Assembly: GCA_018806915.1 (NCBI GenBank)
Contig: JAGKQI010000040.1
Span: 248,001-312,000 of the forward strand
Reading direction: 5' to 3'
DNA: 64,000 bases
Origin: Phytophthora colocasiae
Taxonomy: Eukaryota > Oomycota > Peronosporomycetes > Peronosporales > Peronosporaceae
A program made the position numbers and the translations under genes. The notes beneath the pieces were generated by a model. The model saw nothing but the letters and a program-made list of their open reading frames with translations. It was not told the origin of the DNA and searched no databases. Positions 48,928 to 59,953 of the stretch are shown piece by piece (positions within the stretch are counted from its first letter, which is position 1; each line of letters opens with the position of its first letter).

Positions 48928-50293
48928 ACGCAACGGGATAAAAAGCTGCTTACACGACTTCTATACGAGCTCGAACGTTACTTGGACGTCGACTAATTGT
49001 ACAGGCCTTAATACTTTCACTACTATGGTATTTCACAGCAAATGTGACAATCCAGCCTCGCTTCCTGGTTATGGCAAGGAATTGTGAACCGTTACGTGCT
49101 ATACAGTACATTCGAGTGAGTGCCGGGAAAACTGGTGTCAGTATCGTCCAGAAAGGCCTTGCAGTGCGACCAAAGGAAGCTCGATGGGATAGGAGTGCCT
49201 GACGTGAAAATGATTATCCAGCGTCAACATTTCCAAGCTTTTCTTGAAGATTTTTTAGGTTAGCGATATTTGATCTTTGACTAATACAGCATCCAAGTTT
49301 TGAAGCTGCGGATGTATCTTCGTCAATTTCTCACCCTATCTGGAACTCCATTCACAGTAGCTCAACATGCAGCCCACGTCTCCAATGTAGAACGGTTCAG
49401 CTGTATAGTACTGGTTCTTGACAATAGTTGATCATTTCGGTGTCTCCAAATGTCAATCACAAGCACCGTTCGTTCCTCTAGCAGTCGCCCAATCAATGAT
49501 GTCCGACATTTTGGCGCCTTGATGTATACTGGTACGCAGGAAAAATACAATGTCATACGGATTGGAGGCCTTCATCCGAGCCAATAAATAATTTGAGTTA
49601 TTGCCACATTTTTCGACAATGTCAACCAAGTCAGTAGGTCACATGAATATGTGACACTATGTCGTCTTTTCTCATGAGTACTTTTGAGTTGGTTGCTGTC
49701 GATGCGCCTGGATTCAGGAGGGGGGGGGGGGTTACCCTCCCACCGCGTCCAACCTCTCCAACCAACACACAAGCACACAAGCGGTGCTAGGTTCCTTCCG
49801 CAGACATTGTCAATTCATCTACTCTCATGCGAAAAAGATTGGTGTTGATGAGGCCGTAGTCGTCGAAGCCTTCGACAACTTGGTTTGGAGCCAGTGACTG
49901 CTGAAGTTTTACCTCCTCCTGAACATCGAATTTGGATTCCTCGTACGTAATGGTCCAGTGAGTTTTGATATCTTAAGTCTTAGTTAGCAAAACGAGAAGT
50001 CCGATATCTGTTAATCAACTAATTTCTTCTCTCCAACCAACACACACAAGTCATAATCCGATTTCCTCGGCATCATACATACAACACACAAATCAACTGA
50101 TATTTCAGTTAGGAAATGACAAGCAACTGTAATAACCCGTGTGCCCTGTGTGCAAACGTGGCTACACCACCCGTTTGGCGATAGTTCTCGCTACCATCCA
50201 TTGCCAAAACAACCATCAACGACTCATTTGGAAAGATTGACCTGCATAAAAAATTGCATGTTATTGAGGTTGAGGAGCAATCAATTATGGCAA
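48928..50293. other. Copy-B version of 4916-5207 plus 13,516-14,458 and 16,509-16,645, without insertions
   Basis: It contains the empty sites of Gypsy-1 (ATTAT at about 49,213-49,217) and of the MULE (50,157-50,165). The RIWIP remnant here has lost one base (GAAGCCTTCGAC at about 49,865). No new gene. Confidence 0.6.
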
Positions 50294-50479
50294 CAAGGTC
50301 GTCCCGAGGACGAAGAAGCTCGGAAATTTCCAAATGAGATTTAACGAAATAGTTGAATTAGACGAAGAGAACAGATAGCTAGCAAAGGAACTGCACAACA
50401 CTGCCCGGTCATCCGTGGGAAACAAGCTGTACAAACGTAATTCCAGACAGGTTTAGTTTCCATCACGTTCGTTTAACAT

Positions 50480-51030
50480 ATTAGTCGGTAGTGATTGTAT
50501 TAGGGTATAGCGGCGTTGGCAAGACAACTTTACTGCATCGAATGACCAGCTCAACCACTCCAACCAACGGTACCCGCAAGGATTATTTGTCCAGAATCGC
50601 GATCGTGGGGATGCATGCAGCACCGGTGAAGGTTCAGTTGTGGGATACTGCAGGTCAAGAGAAATTCGGCAGATCGGCTACCGAGCTCCTTTTTCTGCCA
50701 AGCTGATGCGACACTAGTTGTCTACAACGCCACGGACCGGATCAGCTTCATGGGTGTACTACATGTACAATGGGTGTTGCAACTCCAATCTCACCGACTG
50801 AAGCTTCTACCTTTTCCCTCGTCCTAAGTTCGACAAGTTGGAGAAGAAGAAGGACGTGCAGTTGCTAAACCCATAGCAGCTTCTCACTTTTCTCCAAGAG
50901 ATGGTACCAACATTCAGACTTGTTTTGATACGGTCGCTACTACGCTGATTCACGCAAGTTGCAAAGACATCGGACAAGCGAACAACGTGGCGAAAACAAC
51001 GGATCTGTTCACGCGTTTCTTCGCACAATA
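50480..51030 (+). pseudogene. Rab/Ras-like small GTPase pseudogene
   Basis: The first frame (50,491-50,706) contains the P-loop GYSGVGKTTLLHRM and the switch-II region VQLWDTAGQEKFGRSATEL. A shift at about 50,700 moves coding to another frame: FCQADATLVVYNATDRISFM. Later come an EEEGRAVAKPIAASHFSPRD-like helix and a C-terminal TCFDTVATTLIHA. The G4 motif NKxD and a CC prenylation end are not recognisable. It is a 5'-incomplete relic of a vesicle-trafficking GTPase gene and cannot yield a full product. Confidence 0.65.
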
Positions 51031-51119
51031 ACATTACACTAGAGATCATATGAATCAGCAGACAAAACCAATTGTATTTGCGAGCTACTACCACTTGAAA
51101 AGACATGTGCAGAAGAAGA

Positions 51120-52690
51120 AATTAGTTGATTAACAGTTATCGGACTTCTCGTTTTGCTAACTAAGATTCAAGATATCAAACCTGGAAATGACCATTATCA
51201 CAGAAAAAATTTCACTCCATGGAACCCAAAGAGATAGCCACATCTCTTCTAACGCTGGACACGATAAAAAGCAGTGTTCAACGGTCTCAATTGCTGTGCA
51301 TGACTCTCGAAGGCATTGCTGGACAGTAGGGTTAATCGTTTTCAAGAAATATAACCTCGAGCTAAGTATGAGATCTCCAAAAACCTCCGAAGCATCACAT
51401 AATGTACAACCGGGAGAAGACAGCGTCGCAGCGATACATATTCTGATAATGCTTGTGAATCAGGGCTTGAGGGCATCCAAGCTCTTTCAGCGGGTGAGGG
51501 TTCACCGAAGTAGTCGGGCAGAGCACATCGATCAAATCATCTCGCTTTAAGTAAGGAAAGAAACGCGTTCCTTTGCCAGACTCAACGCCAAAAACCGGTG
51601 TAAAAGTTCCTCGAGTAGAGGCTCGTATCTCTCCAACCGTTGGGTGAGGCAGCACTCGATCAAATATCTGGGATATGTGGCGATACAGCGCGAATATGTC
51701 CGCCTGAGGCATTGTTGGTTGTAGACCATCATGAATCTCACAAAAGAATTCAAAAGCCCTCGGCCACATGAAGCCGTCACTTAGGAAATCTGCCAGGCAT
51801 AACTTTTTCATAGCTGAGATCCCTCGGCATAGATGTCTGAACTTGATATTTCCTTCGCCCAATGGAGTTGGCGGTAGACCTTGCGTGTGTAAAACCTGAA
51901 AATGAATTGAAGTATTCCACCATATTCGGGAATATAGAGTTCGTTGGATAACGTTTGCTCGTGTAAGCTGTAGGGAGATGCGATCCGGCCATTTTACTCG
52001 TTTTCAGTCCAGGAGAACTTTCCGCCACCAGAGCGGTAGCAACGCTTGTGTCTCCATCCTGATGGTTTTGGCGGATTGTGTAGCTAAAAGTCCCCAGTCC
52101 ATCTTCGCGAGTAACTTCCACAACGACGTTGTAATAGTGCAGCAATTGGTCGGTACCATACGTCTTCACACTCATCTGTGTGATTACTTAGCACTTGGAT
52201 AAGCTGCTGGAGAAGCGTCTTCTTGCTGCTGAGTGGCAAGGCCTTTTCTTGACAATAATTATTCCACCAGGTCCTGAACCCACGCGGTTGTATAGGATGT
52301 ACCAAGTCACTGCACTGCCACCGATTAAGAAAGCGTATCGGAATATTCACCGTCGTCGTAAAATACCAAAGTAAGGATAATCACAGCCTGCACAATGAGA
52401 CGCCGTCCCATGAGCGTCCGAGCTCTTCCTTTCCATAAGCGAAGCCGAGTCATTAGTTTTTCGTCCAGTTTTGTGTAGGTATGTCCAAGTTTCCAAACGG
52501 AATACCAAGGTATTTGACTGATTCCCCTTCTTGGACGACCGAAGACCGGAGCTGTTTTGTGCTTATTCAGGCTCATGATCACGCTTTTGGCTGGATTGAG
52601 CATTGCACCCGAACCATCACAGTAAATATCAACCAGCCTACGCCGGGTTGTGCAGTACCTTGGTAAATGCTTCGACGTCTTCATTCGTGT
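51120..52690 (-). pseudogene. LINE ORF2 remnant: RT end, linker, zf-RVT, 3' tail
   Basis: Read on the minus strand, several broken frames line up. YCDGSGAMLNPAKSVIMSLN, then a segment with KLDEKLMTRLRLWKGRARTL and MGRRLIVQAV, is the RT palm-to-thumb region of a LINE. IQPRGFRTWWNNYCQE follows, then SQIFDRVLPHPTVGEIRAS, PHPLKELGCPQALIH, and the zinc motif CTAIETVEHCFLSCPALEEM. The 3' tail at about 51,120-51,150 matches the other family copies. It is the most complete copy in the window but lacks endonuclease and the YxDD box. Confidence 0.7.
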
Positions 52691-53285
52691 AGTTCAAGTA
52701 ACCAGCGATGCGCAGTCCCAGCAGCTTCCTGCGTAAATCGTTGTCCACGGATGCTTAGTGCCAGGATAGGAACTCCGATGCCATCATCGCGAGTCGACGG
52801 TCCGAATGCATACCAGCTTCTGCACAAAATTCTCTCCAGTTTTTCCTTCCTGAGTTTCACTGCGTGAAGTATTCGTGAATGGGACTCCCGTATAGTAAAG
52901 AGGCACAAAAAACACTGGACAGACGTAGTTCAGACACTACGCCATATTGATACGATTTCGGTACTGCTGTCCGTGCGTCAAAACCAGTGATCGACCCACA
53001 CCGTACACCACGCAATATCAAGGAACTTGCGTGGTGTCCTATCGAAATATTGATACGTAGCTGACCCAGAGAGCTACTACCACTTGAAAAGAAATGAATA
53101 AGGAAAACAATTTGCTGCACTTCCACGATTCCTCGACTGGTACACACGAATACCACGTCGATCCTCTTGTCTGCTCATAGCTCAAATCAACTCTCAAAAG
53201 CGAACCTGCAGTCGGTTCTCCCACTTACGCGACGATCTTGGGGCCGATCACAGGCACGAAGCTGAGCACCGCCACAGTGATGCCC

Positions 53286-53431
53286 TTAAGTTCCGTACGT
53301 GGACGACGACGCGTGAACCACTTGCGACTTGGTGTAGTCAGCGGCACCAGCAATTGTGACCTTCAAGACGGTAAAGTCCTTAGTCTTCCAGGCGACATCC
53401 ACAGTTCTTCTTCAGAGCGAACTGCATCCTA
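53286..53431 (-). pseudogene. Unidentified coding remnant
   Basis: The minus-strand frame [20 protein letters not shown], then [18 protein letters not shown] and a stop, reads like the end of a real protein. It is preceded by an in-frame stop and has no recognisable family. Confidence 0.25.
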
Positions 53432-54025
53432 AACGACTACATTAGCGCAACATCACAAACAAAAACACGTTTTATATTGTTATGATTGGTCGAATAAATT
53501 TCTACTTTGTTTTTAAATTACCATTTGATGTTGCTGGTAGACGACAGGAGCAACATCCATCCGAATTTATAAAATTATATAAAACATAACGTATAGCAGT
53601 TATGTCAGACAGCCCACCAGACCAAAAAGCCAAAACGAATTTCACAGGGATAAGAAAATAGAGGAATAGCAGGCGACTGGGATCTACCCCTTAGCTCGGA
53701 AATAAAATTTCCGAGAATATGACATTGCAAATATCGGCATAGTTACGGAAAAATACCAAACCCTGCTGGTACGTGAGTATTCTACAGGTACATCGGAAAA
53801 TACAAGTCACTAAGCATTCAACATACAATACCATCGCCGTTTACTTTCAAGAGGATTCGTCAATTCCAGGAAGCTATTAACCAAAGGTTCAATCGATTCT
53901 CGTTAATATTATTATACTTGTAGGTTACAACCCGCGCCAGGCACATGTAGTCGTCAGTTGTAGAGACCCAACTTTAACCTAGCGCAAGGCTATCTATCGA
54001 TTTGCTGCGGCATCATCCCCACCGG

Positions 54026-54042
54026 TCATTCTCGAATTCTCC
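54026..54042 (+). promoter_or_regulatory. Oomycete initiator-like element (copy B)
   Basis: TCATTCTCGAATTCTCC, 33 bases before the ATG at 54,075, identical to the copy-A element at 16,954. Confidence 0.6.
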
Positions 54043-54074
54043 TGCTCATTGCTTTGCGACTTTGTACTCCCGCC

Positions 54075-54460
54075 ATGCGCTTCAGCTTGTGCCTGCTACT
54101 TCTAGTCGCCTTTACTGGCGTCTGTACAGATGCTACACGCGTTGGCTCCACCCCAGACTCGAAGAAGATGGAAGTGAAGAAGGCGCTAACTCGTCTAAGG
54201 AGGATCCGCAGAGCGGAAACAGAGAATAGGATGATGGTTCCACCCTTTGCTGCGTATGTTAACCTACTACATTCATCACCGTCGACGTCAACTCAATCAT
54301 TCTGCACGCAGTGGAAGACAACACACCACTACCGAAAGCAGCTAAGGCTTTCATCGCTGTCGTTAGCGTTGGTCTCATTACTGGGGCGATTATTGGTACC
54401 GTCATGCTTACCAAGATGCTCAGTAAGGCTATGTTGTCAACGGGCTCGGACGCATCATAA
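54075..54460 (+). pseudogene. Copy-B twin of the secreted RLRR-type gene at 17,003-17,388
   Basis: Same signal peptide, ALTRLRRIRRAE motif, seven-base frameshift and membrane-tail frame. Only flanking substitutions (e.g. TGTACTCCCGCC before the ATG) differ. A solo LTR starts six bases after the stop codon. Confidence 0.7.
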
Positions 54461-54465
54461 CTTAC

Positions 54466-55253
54466 TGTAACAGGAGGACGCAGATGCTGGACACTCGCGA
54501 GACGGACAGACAGGGAGGACGCTTGAAGAACCGTGGGGTACGGACGATGAGCACGAAGAGCGGCAGCACCTGTGGGAGAAGTCTCAGTGGTCCAGGTACT
54601 GGCGAATGTTCGTGGCGCGAGCCAATGAACGCCGTGGCCTTCTACGAGTACATGTACTCGAGCGAACGAGTGAACGAGGCGGTGATGAGGCAGTGGAACG
54701 AGGAGGTCTCCTGTCAGCTGCAGGCTACTGGATACGACGGATGAGACCGCAGGGACCTTGAAGAACGGGGACCAGCGAGGAAACGGAGAGCTAGAGAGCT
54801 CAGTGTAGAATCGGACGGCTTGGAAGCAAGCCACACGGAACGAGGAGTGAGGTCGACAAGGCTTCGAGCAACGGTGACGGCAGCACGTACTGAGCGGGCA
54901 ACGGGTGAGGCTGGACGACGAGAGAAGGCGGCAGCAACGGACAGTGCTTCGGTGAGTGCTTCCGGCTGTGTGAGCGACTTCGCGTGGTCTGGACGTCTCG
55001 ACGGTGTCGGCGGGCTTAAACGCGCTGCAAGTAGCCAGAGTTAGAGGACTTGGACGAGACGAACGAGGTGTGAGACGATAGAAGTATTGTCTATTAATAA
55101 ATAGGGCCTAGCAGCTAAGCTACGGGTCCGGCGCAGCAACACGTGGTTGCTGTAGGCCAGCGAGAGAGTTTCGCGAAGTGAACGGGACGCGAGAAAGCCA
55201 ACAGCTATACGACTTGCTCAACGTGCCGGGCAAGATAATAGACGCACGCTACA
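54466..55253 (+). repeat. Solo LTR of Gypsy-2
   Basis: A single 788-bp LTR occupies the exact site of the full element in copy A, with TTAC on both sides (54,462-54,465, 55,254-55,257). It reads identical to the copy-A 3' LTR. Solo LTRs arise by recombination between the two LTRs. Confidence 0.93.
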
Positions 55254-55351
55254 TTACTGATAGATTACTAAGAACTTCTCATTTCATCATGAACGATATA
55301 CTTCTCTCGTTCCACGTGTTAAACTTTGGAAGCTTGCTTTACGATAAAATA

Positions 55352-55382
55352 GACACCATTTTGATATTATCAAAATGGTGTC
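55352..55382. repeat. Perfect 31-bp palindrome (copy B)
   Basis: Same as 27,213-27,243. Confidence 0.8.
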
Positions 55383-55558
55383 AATTTTCTCAATTCACGG
55401 ATACATTCAGGGTTCATGTGACTCGATTGATGCGTGATGAAGCGGAATGTAAACCATGATAGTTTGACACGGAGTTTCTTTTGTGTAAATCCTCACCACC
55501 AAATTAGCAGTGCTTGATGAATTCGGAATATCGTTAAAAGCCCATGGACTTTCATCCA

Positions 55559-55807
55559 TGTTGGTATTGAGCTTGTGGTGTTGGTGGCAAATGCCGAAGT
55601 GAGTAGATTAAAGTTAACAAAACCTGTTCTACTCGTCCTGTCCTCCTAGTAGCTCCACCTTGTTGTGTCCTTATTGTCGCTCGAACTTAGCCGAGTGTCC
55701 TCACACGCCGACCACCCAAGTAAGGTTCCTCTTCTTTAGCCAATAGGAGAGCGGTTCCGTTGAACCGTTCCAGTGAACCGTGCATGAGACGGTGCACCGG
55801 TCCAACA
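55559..55807 (-). repeat. 3' LTR of the Copia element
   Basis: 249 bp, TGTTGGTATT...GGTCCAACA on the plus strand. The minus-strand purine run GGTGAGTGGGAG (55,808-55,819) beside it is the polypurine tract. Confidence 0.95.
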
Positions 55808-55820
55808 CTCCCACTCACCG

Positions 55821-57425
55821 CTAATGCACGGTAGCCTTGCCCTTGATTCCGCTTGCCTCACGCAGATACTTCAGCGTCTTGGTTCCAAGTGCCTTCGTCA
55901 GCAAGTCAGCCAGCTGCTGCTTCGTGTCAATATAGTCGACCTGAACCGTTCCGTTCTCCACATTCTCCCTCGTGAAGTGATGCTTGATGTCCACATGCTT
56001 CGTCCTTGAGTTGTATCCAGCGTTCTTAGCTAGTGCAATTGCTCCTTGGTTGTCTTCCCAAATCTGCGTAGCGTTCTCCTGCTCGTGCCCCATGTCTTTT
56101 AGCATCACACGCATCCAAAGTACCTCCTGCACGCACAAACTCAGCGCCATGTATTCCGCTTCCGCCGAGCTGAGTGCAACCGTTCGCTGAAACTTCGACT
56201 TGAACACTACTGGAGCGTTCCCCATCAGCACCATAACACCGGACACGGAACGCCTATCGTCAATGTTCGTTCCCCAGTCCGCGTCCGAGAACGCTTCAAC
56301 CGTTACACCACGCCCACCGTGGTATACGATTCCGTGTTCACGAGTTGTCTTCAGATACCGCAGCACACGAATAGCTGCTTTCCAATGCTGCTGCCCCGGG
56401 TTCTCCAGAAAACGAGACAGATGTGTTACCACGTAGGCAACATCCGGGCGTGTACATGTCGTGATGTAAAGTAGACACCCGATGAGAGAACGGTACGGTC
56501 TCGACCGCATCTCAGCACGCTCCACATCCGTTCCAGGTGACTGTTCCTTGGACAGTTTCAGTCCTGATGCGCACGGATTATCCACCGTCTTAGCGTTCTG
56601 CTGGCCAAACCGTTCCGTGACATCGTCAATGTACCTGGTCTGCTTGATCATGAGCGTTCCGGCCTCCAGGTTGTGATCAATCTCCATGCCCAAGATGAAC
56701 TTGGCTGCCCCAAGCTCCTTCATCTTAAATTCCGCTTTGAGAGAGTCCTTAACCTCCTGAATTTCACCGGCAGTCTTGGCAGCAATTATCATATCGTCGA
56801 CGTACAGGCACACGTACACATAACCGTTCCTGGAACGCTTCACGTAGACACACTGGTCTGCTCCACAGCTCTTGAAACCATTCCTCAGAAACACGCGGTG
56901 GATCGTCTTGTTCCATGCCATTGCAGCTTGCTTCAAACCGTAGATGGCCTTCCCCAGCAAACACACTAGATCGTCATCACCCGTAGTACCGTCCGGCATC
57001 TCCATGTAGACACGGTCCATCAAGACACTGTTTAGGAACGCTGTGTCCGCGTCCAACTGTTCCATGATGTACTCCAACGCAACGCACACTGCTAGAACTA
57101 CTCGGATTGAGTTCATGTTCGCCACAGGTGAGTATGTCTCAAAGAAGTCGACACCATACTTCTGTTTGAAACCCTTCGCAACCAACCGTGCCTTGTAACG
57201 GATAACGCAACCGTTCTTATCACGCTTCTTGGCGAACACCCAGCGACAACCAATGGTACGCTTCCCTTCTTCACGTGGAACCAATGTCCATGTAGCGTTC
57301 TTCTCGTGGGACCGTAACTCTGCCTCCATGGCACTTCGCCACTTCGCTGCTTCTGGACTGGCCATTGCTTCCGCGTACGACGTCGGCACATCCGCCGCGT
57401 CGACAATATTCGCCACGTACGCCAT
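55821..57425 (-). CDS. Copia reverse transcriptase and RNase H
   Basis: An open frame of 534 codons. RT begins KWRSAMEAELRSHEKNATWT, with LDADTAFLNSVL (catalytic Asp), YGLKQAAMAWN and the YVDDMIIAA box. RNase H has AFSDADWGTNIDDRRSVSG, VALSSAEAEYMAL and the closing TKHVDIKHHF...ADLLTKAL. It would copy element RNA to DNA in virus-like particles. The catalytic residues are present. The frame is separated from integrase by a shift near 57,430. Confidence 0.93.
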   Translation of the reverse strand: MAYVANIVDAADVPTSYAEAMASPEAAKWRSAMEAELRSHEKNATWTLVPREEGKRTIGCRWVFAKKRDKNGCVIRYKARLVAKGFKQKYGVDFFETYSPVANMNSIRVVLAVCVALEYIMEQLDADTAFLNSVLMDRVYMEMPDGTTGDDDLVCLLGKAIYGLKQAAMAWNKTIHRVFLRNGFKSCGADQCVYVKRSRNGYVYVCLYVDDMIIAAKTAGEIQEVKDSLKAEFKMKELGAAKFILGMEIDHNLEAGTLMIKQTRYIDDVTERFGQQNAKTVDNPCASGLKLSKEQSPGTDVERAEMRSRPYRSLIGCLLYITTCTRPDVAYVVTHLSRFLENPGQQHWKAAIRVLRYLKTTREHGIVYHGGRGVTVEAFSDADWGTNIDDRRSVSGVMVLMGNAPVVFKSKFQRTVALSSAEAEYMALSLCVQEVLWMRVMLKDMGHEQENATQIWEDNQGAIALAKNAGYNSRTKHVDIKHHFTRENVENGTVQVDYIDTKQQLADLLTKALGTKTLKYLREASGIKGKATVH

Positions 57426-57439
57426 AACAGCTTCAGCAA

Positions 57440-58465
57440 TCAGTCCTTCCTCATCGATCCGAGCACGCTTAGGGATGGTGGACCGTCACTTCCTTCGGAC
57501 TGTACGTAATCACCTCCATCCGAACCGTTCTCCAGCAGGAACACCGGCTCCTGAGGTCGTCGGGACCGTTCCACTTCTGGTTGAAATACCAGACGCTCCT
57601 CACGGAACGCTTGAGGCTGCGAACGGTACGCTTCTATTTCTCGTTCTGTTGACCCCGGACGGCCTGGCAACTGTAACTCCAGCGCTTCCATGTCTGGTTC
57701 ATGCTCTGCCTCATTCATCTCAATGTCTGGAACGGTTTCTTCAGTCTCCTCCATTGGTACATCCGGAGTATGCTGGCGTTCCACGCTTGTTGGTACCGTT
57801 CCATCATCCTCGTCCTTGGTCAAATTAATAACCGTTCCGTGGGGCTGTAACGAGGGTGACTCATATATTCCTCCCACTTCACGCTCGTCCAGCTTCACCG
57901 ACCGTGACACCTTGACCGTCAATGCATCCAGGTCGTAGACACGATATCCCTTAGCGTTCTCAGCATATCCGAGGAACATACACCTGAAGCTCTTGGGTTC
58001 GAGCTTCGTACGCTTCGCGTCGTCGACATGAGCGTACCCCTGGGACCCGAACACTCGCAAGTGTTCCATCTGCGGTTTCACCTTGAAGCCCAGCTCGTAT
58101 GGAGTCACATCCGTGTGTACGCTGCAGGCGGAACGGTTAATCAAGTACACTGCCGTACTCACCGCCTCTGCCCACCACTCCGTCGACACACCCTTGTAGT
58201 ATAGCATGCTTCGAGCTTTCTCCATGATGGTACGGTTCATGCGTTCCGCAACACCGTTCTGCTGTGGACTGTATGGAACGGTACGTTGATGCATGACACC
58301 GTTCCGGCGGCACAGTTCTGCAACCGTCTTGTTCACGAACTCCGTTCCATTGTCCGAGCGCAGACACTTCAAGCGTTCCCCCCATTGATTCTCATAGAAC
58401 GCCTTGAACTCCTTCAGTTTGCTGGCTACCTCGCTCTTTTCTTCATGAAGTACACAGCAACACAC
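57440..58465 (-). pseudogene. Copia integrase core and C-terminus, out of frame with neighbours
   Basis: The frame includes LRSDNGTEFVNKTVAELCRR (second catalytic Asp), TVPYSPQQNGVAERMNRTIM (Glu), and the C-terminal GKVKPQM-like and SRSVKLDE segments, then an acidic Glu/Pro linker to RT. The first Asp (LVHTDVMGPM-type) is in another frame at about 58,530. At least two single-base shifts lie between 58,440 and 58,710. Confidence 0.85.
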
Positions 58466-58703
58466 CTCGAGAAATCGTCCACAAAGGTCAGAATGTACCT
58501 TGCACCACCTTTCGAGAGCGTCCTCATAGGCCCCATCACGTCCGTGTGGACCAGTTCCAGCACACGTGAAGTCTTCGTCGTTGACCGTACCGGGAACGGT
58601 TCAACCGAATGTTTCCTTCATGCAACCACCGCATAAAGTTTTGACGGAACGGTTCACACGTGGCATACCGTTCGTAGAACGCTGCGTCTTGACCATAGCG
58701 TTC

Positions 58704-59906
58704 TCACTGGAGTGTCCCCATGCGAGCGTGCCATAGCTCCCACTGACTATGAACCCCGGCATACTCCACGAAGCACGCCTCTTCCTGCTCACAGTCTAAC
58801 CAGTACGCCTTGCCGACCTTCTTTCCTGAAGCAATCGCGCAAGTCTTTCCCCAAATAATACACGAGGAACGCTGGAACTCCACGGTTAAACCGTTCTCCG
58901 CAAGCTTCCCCACCGACAGCAACCGTCTGTCGAGTCCCGGGATGTAAAGCACCTCCATCATCTTGATGCGCTTACCGTTCATACCCGTCAGCTTGACCGT
59001 TCCTTTCCCTGCAACACGTAGTTTCTTCCCGTCTGCAATCGTTACCTCGATCCCCGAGACCGTTACTTCGAAGTCGAATAGGTCTCCACGATGTGGCGTC
59101 ATGTGCGATGTCGCACCACTGTCAATTAGCCACCCGGCGAGGCGTTCCTCGCCCACGGCAAACACTTCGTCATCCGTGTCACCGTTCTTCCTCGGACAGT
59201 CCCGCTTCATGTGCCCGACTTGGTCACACCTGAAACACTTGCCCTTAAAACCGTTACCGTTATGTCTTGAACCGTTACCCTTGCGACCGTTCCCTCGGCC
59301 TCCCTTGAACCGTTCTGCGTTACCGTTCACCCGGAACGCTTTCTCCGTGGTTTCCTTCTTCTGTAGTCGCTCGTATTCCTTGAGCAACTTCTCCTTGAAC
59401 TCGATCAGCGTGATATCCTTCGTGTTCTCCACGATCGACGCGATCAGCTCGTACTCAGGTGGAAGGCTGCTGAGCAGCACCACTAGCTGCCGCGCCTCGT
59501 CCACCGGTTCCCCCAACGTCTGGAGACCCACCACCAGCTCGTCGAATGCGTCCAGATGCTTCGACATAACCGTTCCTTCCTCCATCTTGAACTCGTGCAG
59601 GCGCCGTGTCATCGCGACACGGTTGTGCAGCGTGGTACGGTTGTAGTACTCCCGAAGAGTGTTCCAAGCGTCCATCGCACGGACAGCGGAACGGATCTTC
59701 GTCTGGTGCTGCAGCTCGACGCCCTGCGCGATGATAGCCAGTGCCTTGGCGTCGTTCATCAGCCACGCTTCTGTAATCTCGTTCTCTGGCTTGACGACTT
59801 GAACATGAGCGAGCAGCCCCTTCCTGGCGAGCGTCATTCTCATGTTGTACTCCCAGTGGAAGTAGTTTCCACTACCCAGGAGGACTTCGGCGCGCTTGGT
59901 CGTCAT
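58704..59906 (-). CDS. Copia gag, protease and start of integrase
   Basis: 400 codons. Gag starts MTTKRAEVLLGSGNYFHWEY and has the UBN2-type core (DAWNTLREYYNRTTLHNRVA, LVVLLSSLPPEY). The zinc knuckle is CFRCDQVGHMKRDCP. The protease motif is GWLIDSGATSHMT. The frame enters the integrase leader (ELWHARMG) and ends at a stop created by a one-base shift at about 58,715; another frame continues HSSENAMVKTQ...CGGCMKE. The start is the ATG at 59,906, 48 bases from the LTR. Confidence 0.9.
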   Translation of the reverse strand: MTTKRAEVLLGSGNYFHWEYNMRMTLARKGLLAHVQVVKPENEITEAWLMNDAKALAIIAQGVELQHQTKIRSAVRAMDAWNTLREYYNRTTLHNRVAMTRRLHEFKMEEGTVMSKHLDAFDELVVGLQTLGEPVDEARQLVVLLSSLPPEYELIASIVENTKDITLIEFKEKLLKEYERLQKKETTEKAFRVNGNAERFKGGRGNGRKGNGSRHNGNGFKGKCFRCDQVGHMKRDCPRKNGDTDDEVFAVGEERLAGWLIDSGATSHMTPHRGDLFDFEVTVSGIEVTIADGKKLRVAGKGTVKLTGMNGKRIKMMEVLYIPGLDRRLLSVGKLAENGLTVEFQRSSCIIWGKTCAIASGKKVGKAYWLDCEQEEACFVEYAGVHSQWELWHARMGTLQ

Positions 59907-59953
59907 CTCTTGAAGCGTTCTTGGAACGGTTGAGCGTGTTGCGGCTGTTAACC

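Larger units (their letters stand above)
50294..53717. other. 3,424-bp segment present only in copy B
   Basis: Copy A reads GGCAATATGA at 16,641. Copy B reads GGCAA, then this segment, then AATATGA, so the only flanking repeat is AA. The segment holds old decayed sequences (Rab-like pseudogene, LINE) and lacks TIR or LTR ends, which favours deletion from copy A over insertion in copy B. A short palindrome CTCGGAAAT-AA-ATTTCCGAG sits at its right edge. Confidence 0.7.

Noticed and set aside
50294..53717. Copy-B-only segment as a Helitron insertion
   Set aside because: No TC start, no CTRR end and no A|T target; ends fit a deletion in copy A better.
58963..59646. 227-codon plus-strand ORF in the Copia element
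   Set aside because: It is a shadow of gag-protease with Ser/Pro/Arg-rich low-complexity composition.
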